A DNA stretch of 64,000 nt, taken from assembly GCA_022826155.1 (NCBI GenBank), contig JAJDVL010000037.1, forward strand, positions 1 through 64,000. Direction: 5' to 3'. A program made the translations under genes and the position numbers. Under the pieces are notes generated by a model that did not search any database, was not told the origin of the DNA, and was given only the letters and a program-made list of their open reading frames with translations. Position 1 is the stretch's first letter; every line of letters begins with the position of its first letter. Shown in pieces: positions 36,545 to 44,887 of the stretch. The DNA comes from Prochlorococcaceae cyanobacterium jk18x22bins.40. Lineage in GTDB: Bacteria > Cyanobacteriota > Cyanobacteriia > PCC-6307 > Cyanobiaceae.

Positions 36545-37258
36545 TTGTTCACCTGTTTCCTGGATAAGCTTGCCGATGACGTCCAGGTCCGCTCTGGTGT
36601 TCCCCTGCCCGTGCCCAAGGAGTTGGCGGAATGCCGCTCCACCAAAAAGGAGGGGGTGATTCACAGTTGGGCCTGGTCCCTGCCGGGGATTCGCCGTCTG
36701 CGGGCCACCCGGCTGGACGCGGGGAACGTGCTCCAGGTGTTCAATGCGGTGGCCTTCCCGGAAACGGATCGTCAGCAGCCCCTATTGGGCATTGACCTGT
36801 TGCAGTTCGGGTTGCGGGACAAGCTGGTGGCGGTGATGGACTTCCAGCCCCTAAGCCAGGATCCCGACTACCTTGAGCGCTACATGGGGGGTCTCAAAAC
36901 CTTGCAGCAACGTTTCCCGGCCTTTGCCCGGGGGGAAGAAATGCGCAGCTACGACGCCAACCGCTACTTTTCTCCATGGCTGCTTTTCGCTCGCGGTCCG
37001 GCGACGGACCTGAAGGAGAATCTCTGGAACGCCTTTGAGCTACTGCTGAGTGCTTACTGGGCACTCCACGATGCCGAGCAGCCCGATCTCCGCCAGCAGG
37101 GGGAAGTGGAAGCGCTGCAGAGGGACTATGCCCGCTATAGCGTCCAGAAGGATCCTGCCCACGGGCTCTTTGCCAGTTATTTCGGGAAAAGTTGGGCGGA
37201 TCGCTTCCTCCACGAGTTCCTGTTTCCTGAATCCATCCCCACCAAGACCACCCCATGA
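36545..37258 (+). CDS. pebA: 15,16-dihydrobiliverdin:ferredoxin oxidoreductase
   Basis: PebA (237 residues) reduces biliverdin IXalpha at C15 to 15,16-dihydrobiliverdin, the first half of phycoerythrobilin synthesis. FTCFLDKLADDVQVRSGVPL, VIHSWAWSLPGIRRLRATRLD and YFSPWLLFARG match PebA. The acidic residue of GIDLLQFG falls at position 84, as in characterised PebA. The start is TTG at 36545. The frame upstream meets a stop at 36515 without an ATG or GTG, so TTG is obligatory. The stop overlaps the pebB start (ATGA), as expected for enzymes that channel their intermediate. Confidence 0.94.
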   Translation: MFTCFLDKLADDVQVRSGVPLPVPKELAECRSTKKEGVIHSWAWSLPGIRRLRATRLDAGNVLQVFNAVAFPETDRQQPLLGIDLLQFGLRDKLVAVMDFQPLSQDPDYLERYMGGLKTLQQRFPAFARGEEMRSYDANRYFSPWLLFARGPATDLKENLWNAFELLLSAYWALHDAEQPDLRQQGEVEALQRDYARYSVQKDPAHGLFASYFGKSWADRFLHEFLFPESIPTKTTP

Positions 37259-38010
37259 CCTGGCTCTGGCAGCCCTATCTGGACCACGCCCGGCAGCGCC
37301 TGCAAGCGCGGCTCCCGGACCTGCGGCCCTACCCCATTCCGGAAGGCTTTGGGGAGCAGCGGGCAGAGACGGGACCAAAAGGCCGGCCTGTCCAGGTGGT
37401 GACCCGCAGTTGGGCGGTGCAAGCCCGCGGCATCCGCCAGGCCCGGGCAGCCTGTGTGGCCGCCGATCCCGTCCCCCAGGTGCTGAACTTTGTCATCAAC
37501 CCTGATCACAACTACGAGTTGCCGTTTTTCGGGGCGGACCTGGTGACCCTGCCCGGTGGGCACCTGCTGGCCCTTGACCTCCAGCCCGTGCTCAAGCAGG
37601 ATGAGGGCCACACAGCTCCGGTCCGGGAGCGGCTGGAGCCCATTTTCCAGCGCTGGCGCCGTCTGCTGCCGGATGGGGGGCCCATCCCCAAGGAGGCACA
37701 GCCCTATTTCTCCGACGGCTTTCTCTGGACCCGCCTTCCCCTCAGTGAAACCACCCTGCTGGAGGAGGCGGTTTTTCCGGCGTTTCAGGAGTATCTGGAG
37801 TTGTACCTGGATTTGGTGACCGCGGCGGAGCCGGTGCCGAGCGAGCGCGCCCGCCAACTCTTGGCGGGACAGCGGCGCTACACCGACTATCGGGCCGAGA
37901 AAGACCCTGCCCGAGGAATGCTCAGCCGCTTCTATGGTGCGGAGTGGACCGAGGCCTATATTCACGACTTCCTGTTCGACCTGCCCCGCTCCCTTGAGGC
38001 ATTAAGCTGA
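37255..38010 (+). CDS. pebB: Phycoerythrobilin:ferredoxin oxidoreductase
   Basis: PebB (251 residues) reduces 15,16-dihydrobiliverdin to phycoerythrobilin using ferredoxin. VLNFVINPDHNYELPFFGADL, ALDLQPVLK and the C-terminal RYTDYRAEKDPARGMLSRFYG with EAYIHDFLFDL are typical, and the catalytic Asp is in FFGADL. It starts at the ATG overlapping the pebA stop. Presence of both genes shows the cell makes phycoerythrobilin for phycoerythrin or phycocyanin; the pigment proteins themselves are elsewhere. Confidence 0.95.
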   Translation: MTWLWQPYLDHARQRLQARLPDLRPYPIPEGFGEQRAETGPKGRPVQVVTRSWAVQARGIRQARAACVAADPVPQVLNFVINPDHNYELPFFGADLVTLPGGHLLALDLQPVLKQDEGHTAPVRERLEPIFQRWRRLLPDGGPIPKEAQPYFSDGFLWTRLPLSETTLLEEAVFPAFQEYLELYLDLVTAAEPVPSERARQLLAGQRRYTDYRAEKDPARGMLSRFYGAEWTEAYIHDFLFDLPRSLEALS

Positions 38011-38036
38011 ACAGTTGTTTCCAGCCCCGTCCTTGA

Positions 38037-38336
38037 ATGTCGGAACAGCAGATTCCTGCCTTTCTAGAGCGCGTCAAGACAGACGAAACTCTGGCGGCGG
38101 CCCTGTTCGACGCCAGAACGCCCGCAGAAGTCATCAGGCTCGCTGGCACTGCCGGCCTGGACTGCACTGCTGCGGAGATTAGCCAATGGCAGGCCACCAG
38201 GGCCGTCGCCAAGCTGGTGGAAAGCGGTACCTGCGCCAACGGCCTGCGCTGGCGCAGTCTCCATGGCCCCGGCGGGCTCCATGTGCAGATTGCGGGCGCC
38301 AGCGCCAGCTTCGGACTGTGGTGTCCCAGTTGCTGA
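38037..38336 (+). CDS. Nif11-domain protein
   Basis: This 99-residue protein starts with a Nif11-type domain (MSEQQIPAFLERVKTDETLA, then AEVIRLAGTAGLDCTAAEIS). A short C-terminal part ends GLWCPSC. Nif11 domains serve as leaders of some ribosomally made peptides but also occur in proteins of unknown role. No double-Gly cleavage site is visible, and the tail has only a few Cys and Ser. It follows pebB by 26 bases and may be part of that operon. Its function is unknown. Confidence 0.7.
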   Translation: MSEQQIPAFLERVKTDETLAAALFDARTPAEVIRLAGTAGLDCTAAEISQWQATRAVAKLVESGTCANGLRWRSLHGPGGLHVQIAGASASFGLWCPSC

Positions 38337-38358
38337 GTCCTGGCTGCTGAAGAACGAG

Positions 38359-39078
38359 TCAGTGGCCTGCGGTTGAGCCAATGGCCACCACCACGGTGAG
38401 AAACACCCTCACCAGTTCCAAGCTGCCCACAACGGACAGGGCAAACCCGAACTTTCGGGCCACAGGGGGCACGCCGTTGGCCCATGCGGCAGAGACCCGT
38501 CCCCCAGCAGACCACTTGATCACGGCCACGTCCCGCCAGTAGGCGCCGTAGCGGGGCAGGCTGATATTGAAGGGCACGTTGCCCATGGGGCGCCCGGACA
38601 ACAGCCTCCGCCGCTGGTAGGGAACGGTGTCCACCCCAAAGGTGTCCATGTACTCGGGAGAATCGAGCAGGGCATCCACCAGAGCGGCCAAACCGTCCCG
38701 GCCAAGAACAATGGACCAGGCAATTTTCTCTTGCTCCCCGTTCACTTCACGTCCGAGGAGGCGCTGCACCAGGTGGGCGGCCACGTCGTAGTTGGAATTG
38801 CACTGATACACCCAACGCTGGAAACGTTCCGAGAGGCACAGGCCCCGCATGAATTGCTGGACGTTGATCTGGCCGTTCCTGAACTGGGATTCCAGGAAAG
38901 GCTTCCGATCCGCCGCCATGGTGTGGAAAAACAGTTGGCGATAGGCTGCATCAATTAGTACATCCGCATTGCTGACGCTATCCATGCGATGGCTGCGGGG
39001 CGCCAGATCTTCCTGGGCAAATCCGGCAACATGGGCATTCATGGATGTTGCCGGATAGGGCAAGAGGCCAAGGGTCAT
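38359..39078 (-). CDS. cpcL: Membrane-anchored phycobilisome rod linker, CpcL/CpcG type
   Basis: This 239-residue protein has a CpcG-like N-terminus (MTLGLLPYPATSMNAHVAGF). A PBS-linker domain follows at about residues 35-182 ([57 protein letters not shown]). In place of the usual CpcG tail there is a hydrophobic C-terminal helix at about residues 209-234. That architecture defines CpcL, which ties phycocyanin rods to the thylakoid membrane and photosystem I instead of the core. I chose the ATG at 39078 because it restores the family N-terminus. The frame stays open upstream without homology. A broken duplicate follows at 39243. Confidence 0.8.
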   Translation of the reverse strand: MTLGLLPYPATSMNAHVAGFAQEDLAPRSHRMDSVSNADVLIDAAYRQLFFHTMAADRKPFLESQFRNGQINVQQFMRGLCLSERFQRWVYQCNSNYDVAAHLVQRLLGREVNGEQEKIAWSIVLGRDGLAALVDALLDSPEYMDTFGVDTVPYQRRRLLSGRPMGNVPFNISLPRYGAYWRDVAVIKWSAGGRVSAAWANGVPPVARKFGFALSVVGSLELVRVFLTVVVAIGSTAGH

Positions 39079-39242
39079 GGAACGTGAAGCCGCAATGGGC
39101 AGTAAAAAACCAAGGAAGTTTAGATGCAGGGGCCTGGGACACAGGCTCTGCCATTGAAATGCACAAGCAACTTTAAAGACTTTGCAAGGGGGGACTGGCC
39201 ACAAGGTGAATGCCGGTTTCCAGCCTTCCAGCCCCTTGGTGC

Positions 39243-39906
39243 TCAGCGAAGGGTTAGAAACGCGGCAAGGCTGACGACGCCGATGATAGTCAGTGCCAGC
39301 GCCACCTTTTGGCCCAACTCCGGAACGTCGCCGCTGACACCACCAGCCAGTGAAGGCAGCCCGGAGCGTGCAGCCAGCGTGTCTCGCCACCAGTAGGCGC
39401 CGTAGCGGGGCAGGCTGATGTTGAGGGGTACAGCAGTGCCCACCGTGCGGCTGGATAAGAGCCGCCGCCGTTGGTAGGGAACAGAACAGTGTCCGCCCCA
39501 AAGGTGGTCATGTACTCGGGAGAATTGAGCAGGGCATCCACCAGGCCCGCCAGATCTTTCTGGGCAAGGACGATGGACCAGGCAATTTTCTCTTGTTCCC
39601 CATTCACCTGGCGGCCCAGGAGGCGCTGCGCCAAATGGGACGCGCCACCTCGTTATTGGGGTTGCAGCGGTACACCCAACGCTGGAAGCGCTCCGAGAGA
39701 CACAGGCTGCACATCAACTGCTGAACGTTGATCTGATCACTTCCGAACTGGGATTCCAGGAAAGGTTCCCGATTCGCCGCCATGGTGTGGAAAAACAGTT
39801 GGCGATAGGCTGCATCAATTAGCACATCCGCGTTACTGATGCTGTCCATGCGATGCCCGCGTAGCGCCGGATCTTCCTGGGCGAATCCAGCCACTCTCGC
39901 GTTCAT
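39243..39906 (-). pseudogene. Frameshifted duplicate of the adjacent linker gene
   Basis: This is a second copy of the linker at 38359-39078, broken by two frameshifts. Reading from 39906, MNARVAGFAQEDPALRGHRM and FLESQFGSDQINVQQLM run in one frame to about 39650. There two extra bases relative to the intact copy shift it (RCNPNNEVA, then a nonsense continuation). The next segment, [20 protein letters not shown], runs to DTVLF. A tandem duplication of GAACA at 39479-39488 then shifts it again. The last part, [15 protein letters not shown], and a hydrophobic tail complete the homology to the stop at 39243. The first dozen CpcG-like residues are also missing. Assembly errors are possible but would need two independent events. 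Confidence 0.82.
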
Positions 39907-40062
39907 CCGTTGCTGCTCAAAGACACTGCTGACTTCAAAAACCTTCAAAAAGCGCAGCAACCGCTACACATCATGAAGGGTTATGTTCATTTTTGTAATT
40001 CTAGCTTCAAATTTCATTTTACGTGGTAGTGAAAATTTTGACACTCCCTATTAGGAGTTGTC

Positions 40063-40323
40063 ATGTCCTCAGTCTCAATGCGTCGCTGCACAGTGTGCCA
40101 AGCCTGCTGGATTGGTCCTCACCTCTTTTGGGCCACAGGTGCCCGGGGCAACAATCTTGACCTGGCCGGTTTGGTCTGCAATACGGACTACGGCGGCGCC
40201 GGTCGCTGCGCCAATCCCGCCAGAGGCCGTTTGGGTGGAGACACCTGGGAGCAGCGGGAAGCCTGGATTCGGGGGGTCGCCCTCCCCGGAGAGGTGGCTG
40301 AGGGCCACCCCCGTCGGGCTTAG
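40063..40323 (+). CDS. Conserved hypothetical Cys-rich small protein
   Basis: This 86-residue protein reads RCTVCQACWIGPHLFWATGA, then NLDLAGLVCNTDYGG, RCANPARG and GGDTWEQREAWI. The cysteines (CTVC, QAC, VCN, RCAN) could bind a metal. I recall the pattern as conserved in marine picocyanobacteria but know no function. A good ribosome-binding site (TTAGGAG, six bases before the ATG at 40063) supports the start. It is preceded by about 150 AT-rich bases and ends four bases into convergent bioA. Confidence 0.62.
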   Translation: MSSVSMRRCTVCQACWIGPHLFWATGARGNNLDLAGLVCNTDYGGAGRCANPARGRLGGDTWEQREAWIRGVALPGEVAEGHPRRA

Positions 40324-41657
40324 CCAACGAGCCCCTGCACAGCTCTCCCCAGGGCGTCATAGCACTGCTCCAGTTGCTCATCGTTCATGGACAGTGGCGG
40401 CAGAAGGTACAGCACATGGCCCAAGGGTCTCAAAAAGACCCCTGCCGCCAGGCAGGCCCGCTGAATCTGCCGTCCAGCCTCGTGGAGATAGCCGGGCTGG
40501 TCCACCCGCAGATCAATGGCGGCGATGGTTCCACAGAGGCGTGGATGCTCCAGGTTTGACAGCCGCGCCAGCGCCTCCAGGTGGGGGCGATGCCGCTCCG
40601 CAAAACCCTGATAGCGCTCCGGGTGGGCACTCAACAGGGTCAGGCTGGCGTTGGCGGCCGCACAGCCCAGGGGATTGGCCGTGAAGCTGTGGCCATGGAA
40701 GAAGGTGTGCCGTGGATCGTCCGCCACGAAGGCCTGGTAGACGGTCTCCCGCGCCAAGCTCACGGCCATGGGCAAAAAGCCCCCGGTCAACCCCTTGGAG
40801 AGGGCCACCAGATCCGGCTGAATGCCTGAGCGATGGCTGGCAAACAGTGCTCCGGTGCGACCAAAACCCGTCATCACCTCATCGGCAACAAGCAGGGCGC
40901 CTGCGGTCTGCACCCGCTGTGCCACCTGTTGGAGGAAGGCCGGGCGCACCATGGCCATGCCCCCTGCCCCTTGCACCAGGGGTTCAATGATCACCGCGGC
41001 GGTGGGGGTCTCCAGCAACTGGTCCAGGTGCTGCAATGCGGCTTGCTCCCGGTGGTCCACCGTGTCGTCACCCCACCACGTGGCTGGGCACCGGCAGCGG
41101 GCCACGGCGAAGAGTAGGGGATCAAAGGGGGTGGTGAACAAAGAGCGGGTCCCCAGGGCCATGGCGCCGAAGGTGTCGCCGTGGTAGGCCCCGTCAAAGG
41201 CAATCAACTGCTGGCGCGGCTCCCCCCGGTTATGCCAGTATTGGAGCGCCATTTTGAGGCACACTTCCACCGCGGTGGAGCCGTTATCCGAGAAAAACAA
41301 CCGATCCAGACCGGGCCAGGCCTGGCAGAGACGTTGGGCCAGAGTGGCCGCAGGACGATGGCTGAAATTGGCAAAGATCACCTGCTCCAGCTTTTGGGCC
41401 TGGGCGGCAATGGCCGCGGCAATCGTGGGCTCCCCATGACCATGGAGGGTCACCCACCAACTGCTAATACCGTCCAGCACACGGCGACCGTCGGCCAACT
41501 CCAGCCAGGGGCCGTGTCCGGCGCGCACCATTCGGGGTGGATCGTGGAGGGCCTCCTGGGCAAAGGGGTGCCACAGGTGGGGATGCCAGTGGGTGTGGGG
41601 AAGCTGCTCAGGTTGCTGGGGAGCTCCCCCCACGGCGTGAGGAGAGCCGTGGGCCAC
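40320..41657 (-). CDS. bioA: Adenosylmethionine-8-amino-7-oxononanoate aminotransferase
   Basis: BioA (445 residues) uses SAM as amino donor to make 7,8-diaminopelargonate in biotin synthesis. WHPHLWHPFAQEALHD, SSWWVTLHGH, FSDNGSTAVEVCLKMALQYW, ADEVMTGFGRTG and the PLP lysine in LSKGLTGGFLPMAV are typical, as is HSFTANPLGCAAA. I chose the GTG at 41657, two bases after the msrA stop. A GTG at 41693 would overlap msrA. It is the last gene of the leftward string from purC. No other bio gene is adjacent. Confidence 0.93.
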   Translation of the reverse strand: MAHGSPHAVGGAPQQPEQLPHTHWHPHLWHPFAQEALHDPPRMVRAGHGPWLELADGRRVLDGISSWWVTLHGHGEPTIAAAIAAQAQKLEQVIFANFSHRPAATLAQRLCQAWPGLDRLFFSDNGSTAVEVCLKMALQYWHNRGEPRQQLIAFDGAYHGDTFGAMALGTRSLFTTPFDPLLFAVARCRCPATWWGDDTVDHREQAALQHLDQLLETPTAAVIIEPLVQGAGGMAMVRPAFLQQVAQRVQTAGALLVADEVMTGFGRTGALFASHRSGIQPDLVALSKGLTGGFLPMAVSLARETVYQAFVADDPRHTFFHGHSFTANPLGCAAANASLTLLSAHPERYQGFAERHRPHLEALARLSNLEHPRLCGTIAAIDLRVDQPGYLHEAGRQIQRACLAAGVFLRPLGHVLYLLPPLSMNDEQLEQCYDALGRAVQGLVG

Positions 41658-41658
41658 C

Positions 41659-42333
41659 TTATGCTTCTTCCCCCGATCCCGACGTGGCGTCACCCCAAAG
41701 CTGCTTCAGGCGTCGATCACGACCACAACTCCAACGGTAATACCTGTAGCGAACAGGATGGGTTTTGGCATAATTCTGATGATAATCCTCGGCAGGATAA
41801 AAGGTGGCGGCGGGAAGAACGGGTGTAACAACGGGCTGATTGATCAGCCGGGCTTGCACATCATCCAGGGATGTCTCGGCCACATCCCGCTGTTGAGCTG
41901 TGGCCACGAAGATGGCGCTGGTGTATTGCTCACCCCGGTCACAGAACTGGCCGCCGTCATCGAGGGGATCAATGTTGCGCCAGAACGCCTGCAGAAGGTC
42001 CTCCAGAGGAAGAACCTGGCTGTCAAAGGTCACCTCCACCACCTCCCGATGGCCGGTGTTGCCGGAGACAACCTGGCGATAGCTGGGACTGGGCACATGA
42101 CCTCCGCTATAGCCGCTGACCGCCTCCACCACCCCCGGCAGCTTCTCCAGGTCGCTTTCCAGACACCAAAAACATCCACCCGCCAGCACGATTGTTTCCG
42201 TGCTGGCGGGGGTCGGCTGTTCAGGGGGTGTGGTGTCTTCCTGCAACGGAGCCGCCAGGGTGGCGCCAGCCGGCAGGAGTAGCAGGAAGAGACTGGCGCC
42301 AAGGAGCCAGGTGAGGGGACGGTGCAGGGTCAT
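41659..42333 (-). CDS. msrA: Peptide methionine-S-sulfoxide reductase with export signal
   Basis: MsrA (224 residues) repairs the S-epimer of methionine sulfoxide in proteins. The catalytic motif is AGGCFWCLES and is followed by VSGYSGGHVPSPSYRQV, the Asp/Glu pocket and AEDYHQNYAKTHP. The N-terminus has a signal peptide (TWLLGASLFLLLLPAGATLAAP), so the enzyme probably acts in the periplasm or lumen rather than the cytoplasm. Its ATG overlaps the lpxB stop (ATGA), placing it in the lipid A operon. The reductant in that compartment is not evident. Confidence 0.91.
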   Translation of the reverse strand: MTLHRPLTWLLGASLFLLLLPAGATLAAPLQEDTTPPEQPTPASTETIVLAGGCFWCLESDLEKLPGVVEAVSGYSGGHVPSPSYRQVVSGNTGHREVVEVTFDSQVLPLEDLLQAFWRNIDPLDDGGQFCDRGEQYTSAIFVATAQQRDVAETSLDDVQARLINQPVVTPVLPAATFYPAEDYHQNYAKTHPVRYRYYRWSCGRDRRLKQLWGDATSGSGEEA

Positions 42334-43568
42334 GGACTGGTGGTGGAGGATGGTGCTGCGCCCTGACTCAGGGGGAGGGCATCCAGAATGGCCCGCGCCG
42401 CCCGTTGGGCGACACCCGGCTCACCCAGTTGGCTGCGCAGGCGCCCATAGCCATCCAACACCCGCTGACGGGCCATGGTACTGGTGAGCAAGGTGTCGCC
42501 ATGGTCTGCAATAGCAGAGGGGGTGAACGCATTCTGGAGCAGTTCAGGGACAAGTGGCTCGTTCAGTACCAGGTTGACGGGGGAAATGAAAGGAACCTGA
42601 AAGTTCAGCATATGCCTGGCCACCCAGGCCGTGGGTCGGCTGAGGCGATAACCCACCACCTGGGGCACACCATGGAGGGCCAGCTCCAGGTTCACGGTCC
42701 CGGATTTGGTCAGGGCAAGGTCGGCAGCGGCAAAAAGTTCGGCCTTGCGCTGCTGGGCTTCCCGAGCATCCAGGACCGTTGCCATGAGCCCCACGTTCCG
42801 CACCTGCTGGCGCATGACGGGGACAAAGCTCTGCCGCCCGGCCGGGATGATCACCTGCAGTGTCGGGTGGCGTCGCTGGAGCTGCGCCGCCCCCTCCAGC
42901 AGGGGCGGCAGGAGGTAGCGGATCTCCTGGCTCCGTGAGGCAGGCAGCACCAGCAGCAGTCTGCTGTCCTCCCCGAGCTTCAGGCGCGTCCGGGCGGCAG
43001 CGCGCTCGGGCCGGTTGTGGACGATGTCCATCAGTGGATGGCCCACCCAATGCACCACTGCCCCGCGCGCCTTGTAGAATCTGGCCTCCTCGGGGAAGGC
43101 CGCCAGGATCTGACTGCTGAATCCAATCAGTCGGGTGGTGCCTCCTTCCCCCACACGAAAGGCCCACTCCTGGGGGGCAATGTAGTAGTTGATGGGCAGA
43201 TCCGGATTCATCCGTCGCAGCTTGAGACCCAAATTGACGTTTGGTCCCATGTAGTCAATCAGCACCACGCCATCCAGACGCACCGTCCTGATCCATCGAT
43301 TGACCCGAGCCTGGAGCCGCAGGGTGGGCACAACAAAGGGCAGGGCTTCCCACAAACCAATGGCGCTCAAGGACGTGGTGTTGGCCAGCAAGCGGGCGCC
43401 GGCCTGCTCCATTTGCACCCCCCCGAGGGCATGGATGCAGAGGGGCAGGTTGCGGGCAGCAGCCTCTTCCCGCAAGGCTCTGACCAGCAAGCTTCCTTGC
43501 AGGTCCCCCGAGATCTCCCCTGTGCTGATTAGCAGTTGCACAGGCGCGGAGGAGGAGGGTTCAGCCAC
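42330..43568 (-). CDS. lpxB: Lipid A disaccharide synthase
   Basis: LpxB (412 residues) joins UDP-diacylglucosamine to lipid X to form the lipid A disaccharide at the membrane surface. QLLISTGEISGDLQGSLLVRAL opens the protein, with ALGGVQMEQAG, VVLIDYMGPN, YYIAPQEWAF and LTKSGTVNLELALHGVPQVV following. I chose GTG at 43568: it overlaps the lpxA stop (GTGGCTGA) and gives the family N-terminus. A longer frame reaches 43646. The order lpxC-fabZ-lpxA-lpxB is the usual cyanobacterial one. Confidence 0.94.
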   Translation of the reverse strand: MAEPSSSAPVQLLISTGEISGDLQGSLLVRALREEAAARNLPLCIHALGGVQMEQAGARLLANTTSLSAIGLWEALPFVVPTLRLQARVNRWIRTVRLDGVVLIDYMGPNVNLGLKLRRMNPDLPINYYIAPQEWAFRVGEGGTTRLIGFSSQILAAFPEEARFYKARGAVVHWVGHPLMDIVHNRPERAAARTRLKLGEDSRLLLVLPASRSQEIRYLLPPLLEGAAQLQRRHPTLQVIIPAGRQSFVPVMRQQVRNVGLMATVLDAREAQQRKAELFAAADLALTKSGTVNLELALHGVPQVVGYRLSRPTAWVARHMLNFQVPFISPVNLVLNEPLVPELLQNAFTPSAIADHGDTLLTSTMARQRVLDGYGRLRSQLGEPGVAQRAARAILDALPLSQGAAPSSTTSP

Positions 43569-44385
43569 GGGTGGCGGGGAGGGGGCCACGACGCCCCGCA
43601 ACAAGGGAATGCTCGATGAAGTGCAAAAAGGTGGCAGCAGGACCATGCCATGACCGGTTGCGACACTGCTCCAAGGCCTGGGCCATGGTCATCTCGCTGC
43701 GGTAAAAAAGCTTCCAGATGTCCTGCAGGTCCTGCAGGTAGGTTGGGCCGTGGATGGTGGCAAGACCACTGCGCTGCAGTCCTACTTTGTTGAGCCCCCG
43801 CACCCGGGCCGGGTGGCCTTCCACCATGCAATAGGGGGGAATATCCCTGTCCACACGGCTCATGCCCCCCACCATGGCCAGGGAGCCAATCTGCACAAAC
43901 TGGTGAATGCCCAAGGCTCCGCCGATCACGGCACTGTCGTGGATGCTCACATGACCCGCCACTTGCACCGCGTTGGACATGACAATGCGATTGCCCAGGA
44001 TGCAGTTGTGGGCAATGTGACAGTAGGCCATCAGCAGGTTGCCGTCTCCCATCCGGGTCGTCTGACCCTGCTCCGTTGCACGGTTCACCGTGACGTATTC
44101 CCGGAAGGTGTTGCTATCCCCAATGCGCACCTCCGTGTCGCAGCCCTGGTATTTGAGGTCCTGGGGAGCCAGCCCCAGGCAGGCGCCAGGGAACACCCGG
44201 TTGTCACGCCCCATGGTGAGACGTCCCTCCAGAACCGCATGGGGACCAATCCAGCAGTTGGGACCGACGGTTACCCTGGCGCCAACAACGGCATAGGGAC
44301 CAACCATGACCCCTGGGGCCAGAGAGGCTTCCGGATCCACGACGGCGGTGGGATGGATTTTGGGTTCGAGAAGGTCCGTCGGCAT
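43561..44385 (-). CDS. lpxA: UDP-N-acetylglucosamine acyltransferase
   Basis: LpxA (274 residues) O-acylates UDP-GlcNAc, the first step of lipid A synthesis. It is a left-handed beta-helix of hexapeptide repeats (IHPTAVVDPEASLAPGVMVG, IGPHAVLEG, VQVAGHVSIHDSAVIGG) with the catalytic His region GALGIHQFVQIGS and a C-terminal helical domain. The ATG at 44385 lies one base after the fabZ stop. Retention of lipid A genes shows this cell has lipopolysaccharide, as free-living marine Synechococcus does. Confidence 0.95.
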   Translation of the reverse strand: MPTDLLEPKIHPTAVVDPEASLAPGVMVGPYAVVGARVTVGPNCWIGPHAVLEGRLTMGRDNRVFPGACLGLAPQDLKYQGCDTEVRIGDSNTFREYVTVNRATEQGQTTRMGDGNLLMAYCHIAHNCILGNRIVMSNAVQVAGHVSIHDSAVIGGALGIHQFVQIGSLAMVGGMSRVDRDIPPYCMVEGHPARVRGLNKVGLQRSGLATIHGPTYLQDLQDIWKLFYRSEMTMAQALEQCRNRSWHGPAATFLHFIEHSLVAGRRGPLPATRG

Positions 44386-44386
44386 C

Positions 44387-44887
44387 TCAATCCAGAAGAG
44401 AAAACATCAGTTCGCCCTCACAGACCAGTTCGCCGTCCACTGTTGCCCTGCCCCGCACCTTACTGAAGCGCTGGCGCCGGATGCTGACCAGTTCGCAACT
44501 GATGCGGAGCTGGTCGCCCGGCACCACGGGCCGGCGAAAGCGCACCCCGTCAATGCCGGCAAAGACGAACAACCCTTTGGGGAGACTGGGCATCTGCATC
44601 ACGATCAGCCCCCCCACCTGGGCCATGGCTTCCACAATCAACACACCGGGCATCAGGGGGCGGCCAGGGAAGTGGCCTTGAAACTGGGGCTCGTTGATGG
44701 TGACGTTCTTGACGGCGACGGCCCGCTTGCCCGGCACCTGCTCCACCACCCGATCCACCAGAGCAAAGGGGTAGCGGTGGGGCAGCAGGTTGAGAATCTG
44801 CTCACTGCGCAACTCCTGGTTCAGGATGTCCACCTGGGCTGGATCGGTCCGGGTTGCGTCGGGAGTCGTGGTGGGGGATGGGGTCAT
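44387..44887 (-). CDS. fabZ: 3-hydroxyacyl-[acyl-carrier-protein] dehydratase
   Basis: FabZ (166 residues) dehydrates 3-hydroxyacyl-ACP in fatty acid elongation and competes with LpxA for the same substrate pool, which explains its place in this operon. The active-site His is in [13 protein letters not shown] and the Glu in [20 protein letters not shown]. The ATG at 44887 overlaps the lpxC stop (ATGA). The frame is open to 44998 without homology. The first 20 residues are low-complexity Thr/Pro. Confidence 0.94.
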   Translation of the reverse strand: MTPSPTTTPDATRTDPAQVDILNQELRSEQILNLLPHRYPFALVDRVVEQVPGKRAVAVKNVTINEPQFQGHFPGRPLMPGVLIVEAMAQVGGLIVMQMPSLPKGLFVFAGIDGVRFRRPVVPGDQLRISCELVSIRRQRFSKVRGRATVDGELVCEGELMFSLLD

